Origin: Leadbetterella sp051649345
GTDB taxonomy: Bacteria > Bacteroidota > Bacteroidia > Cytophagales > Spirosomataceae
Reading direction: 5' to 3'
Assembly (NCBI GenBank): GCA_051649345.1
Contig: JBOFGX010000217.1
Span: forward strand, 1 to 31,606
Length of the DNA: 31,606 nt
Part shown: in pieces, positions 29,230-31,606 of the stretch
Layout: each line of letters opens with the position of its first letter
Position numbering within the stretch: position 1 is the stretch's first letter
Translations under genes and position numbers: made by a program
The notes under the pieces: model-generated
What the model saw: only the letters and a program-made list of their open reading frames with translations
What the model was told of the DNA's origin: nothing
Databases searched by the model: none

Positions 29230-31606
29230 TTATCGTTTTATTGTAACAAAACCAACAATACGTTTTCCTTCATTAATTCGCTTTGACTTGCTTTGAATGA
29301 CATAATAATAAGTACCATCTGGAACAAATGCCGTTTTGCCCAACTTCATACCTGACTTAACATTTCCTTCCCAATAAATACCTTTCTCTGCATCAAGTGC
29401 ATAGTTTTCTGTAAAGTAAATTAATGCACCCCACCTATTATATATGTGTACTTTTAGCTCATCATCCTCACGTGGTTCAGAAGTGTTGTTTACACTTTTT
29501 AAAATAAACTGATCATTTTTACCATCGCCATTAGGAGAAAGCCCCCCTGGAATAAATAGTTCAAAAGCAGTAGAATCAGGCGACAATGCCGGCAATACAA
29601 TTACAGTAGGGTTAAAATTATCTCCCGGATTACCATCATTATCCTTATCCGGATTCAATCCTGACTCAGACAAATCGGTATAAAGCGTATCTTTTACATA
29701 TGCCATTGCTTCTACCTGATTAGAAACTACAATTGAGTCCACTTCATTACCTTGTACTTTCACCACAAACTTAATAGTATCTACTGCAGCGGAATCCATA
29801 AACGATAAGGACTGGATAAGTAGGTTTTTATTGTCAATACCATCAAAAGTACTATCGATTACTAAGTTGGTATTTCCATTGGTAAGTTCAGGCTTACCTA
29901 TTAACTCCCATTCTGCATTAGCAGCGATAAACACATTTTCTAGATCCTCAATCACTTGTACACTATCGAAGCCTACCTTACCGTAGTTCTTAAGGACAAT
30001 TCTGTATGTAATTTCGTAACTACCATCATCTCTTGAAAGTGTATCAAATCCTTTAGCAGCTCCAATAGGAGTAAATGCAGTATCTACCCTTGTAGGAAAA
30101 TAAATAGGCGTGAGCACATCATCATCCTCAACATCCCCATCTCCATCAGCATCAGGTTCGTATCCATCAGTAGAAGTATCAAATTCACTATTCCCATTAA
30201 GGATACCTCCACCAATAGCCGTATTATAAATAGTATCTCGTTTACTTGTACCTCTATCTAGACGTAAGAACATTCGTATTGTATCTGAACTATTGGGTCT
30301 TAATACTGAATTGGAATCTAGCATGTCAATCAAGCTTCCTTTACCAGTAAACGACGAATCTATTTTCAACAACGAAGTAGAATCTACAGATAATCGTACA
30401 GAATCAATTATAACATCATTTCCGAAAATACCCGCCAAATTATCTTTAACATCAATTCTACGTAGAGTATCTGAACTATAATTCTTAACAACAAAAGCAA
30501 ATACTAAATTAAAGACACTTTTCTTACCATCTACATCAATAGTAGACTCCAATTTTTTTGCAAGTCCAAATTGACTGACTGTTGAATCAAAAGAAATTAG
30601 AGTTGGGGTTGATCCTACTGGATTGGGGTCTGTACCATTATTTGAAACATCAAATATGGGAGCACCATCCCTTGGATTTTCACCACTTATAGTAACATTA
30701 TTACTGAAAGGCCCCGTATTACCATTTGTCTGGATATTTACTGTCCATCTGACAGTGTCAATTCTATTCGGTGCAATACTACTTGTGGCTGGTATAAGAA
30801 TATCCAAATTTGTAACCCCATCATAAAGTGGATTGATAGTCAATCCAGAACCTGATGAAACAGTTGGATCACTCGGTATGGTCAAGTTGGTAGAAGAAGG
30901 GAATGTTGCTGCTAAGGTATCTTTTAGAATTATATTATTGATAGTAACATTTCCACAGTTTCTAAAAATTGCTTGGTATGTAAAATTATACGAACCATCA
31001 TCCTGTCTTTCTTTTCTTATAGTAGAAAGTGCACCACCTATACATAGCGTATCTTGAGAGCTAGGATTAGGTCTAAAAATAGTTTTGACATTACCTGGGG
31101 CATCCGGATTGGAACCCGCATTGGATAAATCGCGTGCAATTTCTGTGCTACCATCTGCAAGCACTGCACTACCTGTTGCAACAGCTTGATTGGCGATTTC
31201 TCTTCTAGTACCCGGTGTTACATTAATTGAGAACCTTATCGTATCGGTTTTACCAATTGCTAATGAACTGTTTTGTAATAATAGATTAGCATTAGGAGAT
31301 CCAGAATAATTTGGATTTGGACGTAGTGAACTACCAGAATTTACTGTCGGTGTACGAATAACACTATATCTGGCAGGTAAAGTAAAATCACTCATAGAAT
31401 CTGCAAGAGTAACATCCGTTAAATTCAAACCTCCAGTATTCTTCATTACTAATACATAATCAACATCGTATGTAGAGTCAGCCTTCAATAGCCTTGAAGA
31501 AATATATTTTGCAAGTCCAATCTGAGGCGTTCTAAAGAATTTAACAACAGTTGGAGTACTGGATGATCTCACAACTTTAGTCCCATCATTTGAAACATCC
31601 GAATTT
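29230..31606 (-). CDS. Large surface protein with DUF11-like repeats and a type B T9SS (gliding motility-associated) C-terminal domain, 5'-truncated
   Basis: The visible 792 residues are the C-terminal part of a longer protein, open to the window edge with no real start; the GTG at 31572 is internal. It has four Ig-like DUF11-type repeats of about 150 residues. Each starts near GLAKxxxS or with a DDGSYxxTYxxxxxN(C/Y)G core and ends with xDxSxxGxxPD and a Pro-rich linker; two linkers have Asp-rich, calcium-site-like runs (PDADGDGDVEDDD, PDKDNDGNPGD). The C-terminal 95 residues (IPGGLSPNGDGKNDQF, VHIYNRWG, DGTYYYVI, GFVTIKR) are the CHU_C/type B sorting domain that targets export by T9SS. It is probably secreted and kept on the surface with help of the PorP/SprF encoded next to it, perhaps as an adhesin. 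The carried substrate is unknown. Confidence 0.93.
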   Translation of the reverse strand, partial: NSDVSNDGTKVVRSSSTPTVVKFFRTPQIGLAKYISSRLLKADSTYDVDYVLVMKNTGGLNLTDVTLADSMSDFTLPARYSVIRTPTVNSGSSLRPNPNYSGSPNANLLLQNSSLAIGKTDTIRFSINVTPGTRREIANQAVATGSAVLADGSTEIARDLSNAGSNPDAPGNVKTIFRPNPSSQDTLCIGGALSTIRKERQDDGSYNFTYQAIFRNCGNVTINNIILKDTLAATFPSSTNLTIPSDPTVSSGSGLTINPLYDGVTNLDILIPATSSIAPNRIDTVRWTVNIQTNGNTGPFSNNVTISGENPRDGAPIFDVSNNGTDPNPVGSTPTLISFDSTVSQFGLAKKLESTIDVDGKKSVFNLVFAFVVKNYSSDTLRRIDVKDNLAGIFGNDVIIDSVRLSVDSTSLLKIDSSFTGKGSLIDMLDSNSVLRPNSSDTIRMFLRLDRGTSKRDTIYNTAIGGGILNGNSEFDTSTDGYEPDADGDGDVEDDDVLTPIYFPTRVDTAFTPIGAAKGFDTLSRDDGSYEITYRIVLKNYGKVGFDSVQVIEDLENVFIAANAEWELIGKPELTNGNTNLVIDSTFDGIDNKNLLIQSLSFMDSAAVDTIKFVVKVQGNEVDSIVVSNQVEAMAYVKDTLYTDLSESGLNPDKDNDGNPGDNFNPTVIVLPALSPDSTAFELFIPGGLSPNGDGKNDQFILKSVNNTSEPREDDELKVHIYNRWGALIYFTENYALDAEKGIYWEGNVKSGMKLGKTAFVPDGTYYYVIQSKSKRINEGKRIVGFVTIKR

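Noticed and set aside
31570..31572. GTG as start codon of the type B CTD protein
   Set aside because: The same frame continues upstream to the window edge with repeat-type sequence (DVSNDGT), so the GTG is internal.

Overview
The window is AT-rich DNA from a member of the Bacteroidota, most likely a Cytophagales-type gliding or T9SS-bearing bacterium. The evidence is two PorP/SprF proteins, an OmpA/PorE-like lipoprotein-type anchor, a type B T9SS C-terminal sorting domain, a fused SecDF, PepSY-like repeat lipoproteins, an ECF sigma factor followed by a membrane-anchored beta-barrel protein, TAnnTTTG promoters and the near absence of Shine-Dalgarno sequences. No phage, IS element, CRISPR array, tRNA or rRNA was seen. 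No gene-free stretch exceeds 300 bases.

Layout. 1-1804: the 5' part of queA (minus strand), a small four-helix membrane protein overlapping or abutting it, and a divergent PduO-type cobalamin adenosyltransferase. 1805-6582: an envelope module on both strands. Two lipoproteins made of tandem PepSY-like repeats (five copies plus a coiled coil, and two copies) lie on the minus strand, each followed by a good terminator. Divergent from them are an ECF sigma factor and an overlapping gene whose product has an anti-sigma-like N-terminus, one inner-membrane helix, a long linker and a beta-barrel-like C-terminus. 6589-10658: minus-strand genes for delta-1-pyrroline-5-carboxylate dehydrogenase, a BACON-like/beta-helix lipoprotein, a DCC thiol oxidoreductase and a His-bearing membrane protein. 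10756-14185: a promoter, a small secreted or membrane ORF, a structured and repetitive 110-nt leader, secDF and a strong terminator. 14228-18767: a membrane-anchored FMN/3Fe-4S glutamate-synthase-like protein, a PorT-like barrel, tyrS and a DUF4239 protein. 18780-24533: the complete 2-oxoglutarate dehydrogenase operon odhA-odhB-lpd (minus strand). 24742-31606: a T9SS cluster (minus strand), in transcription order a type B CTD surface protein (cut by the window edge), PorP/SprF, a PorE-like OmpA protein and a second PorP/SprF.

The most interesting candidate is the 109-residue ORF upstream of secDF. It has an N-terminal export signal, ends in Pro-stop, is apparently transcribed from a promoter lying on its start codon, and is separated from secDF by a leader with a hairpin flanked by repeated TATTCTTAAT elements. 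This resembles in layout the Sec-monitoring arrest peptides (SecM, VemP, MifM), but it is an inference from architecture only. A second point is the ECF sigma gene: its conserved N-terminal coding sequence runs upstream of the first ATG with no ATG, GTG or TTG in frame, which suggests an ATT start, a frameshift or an error.
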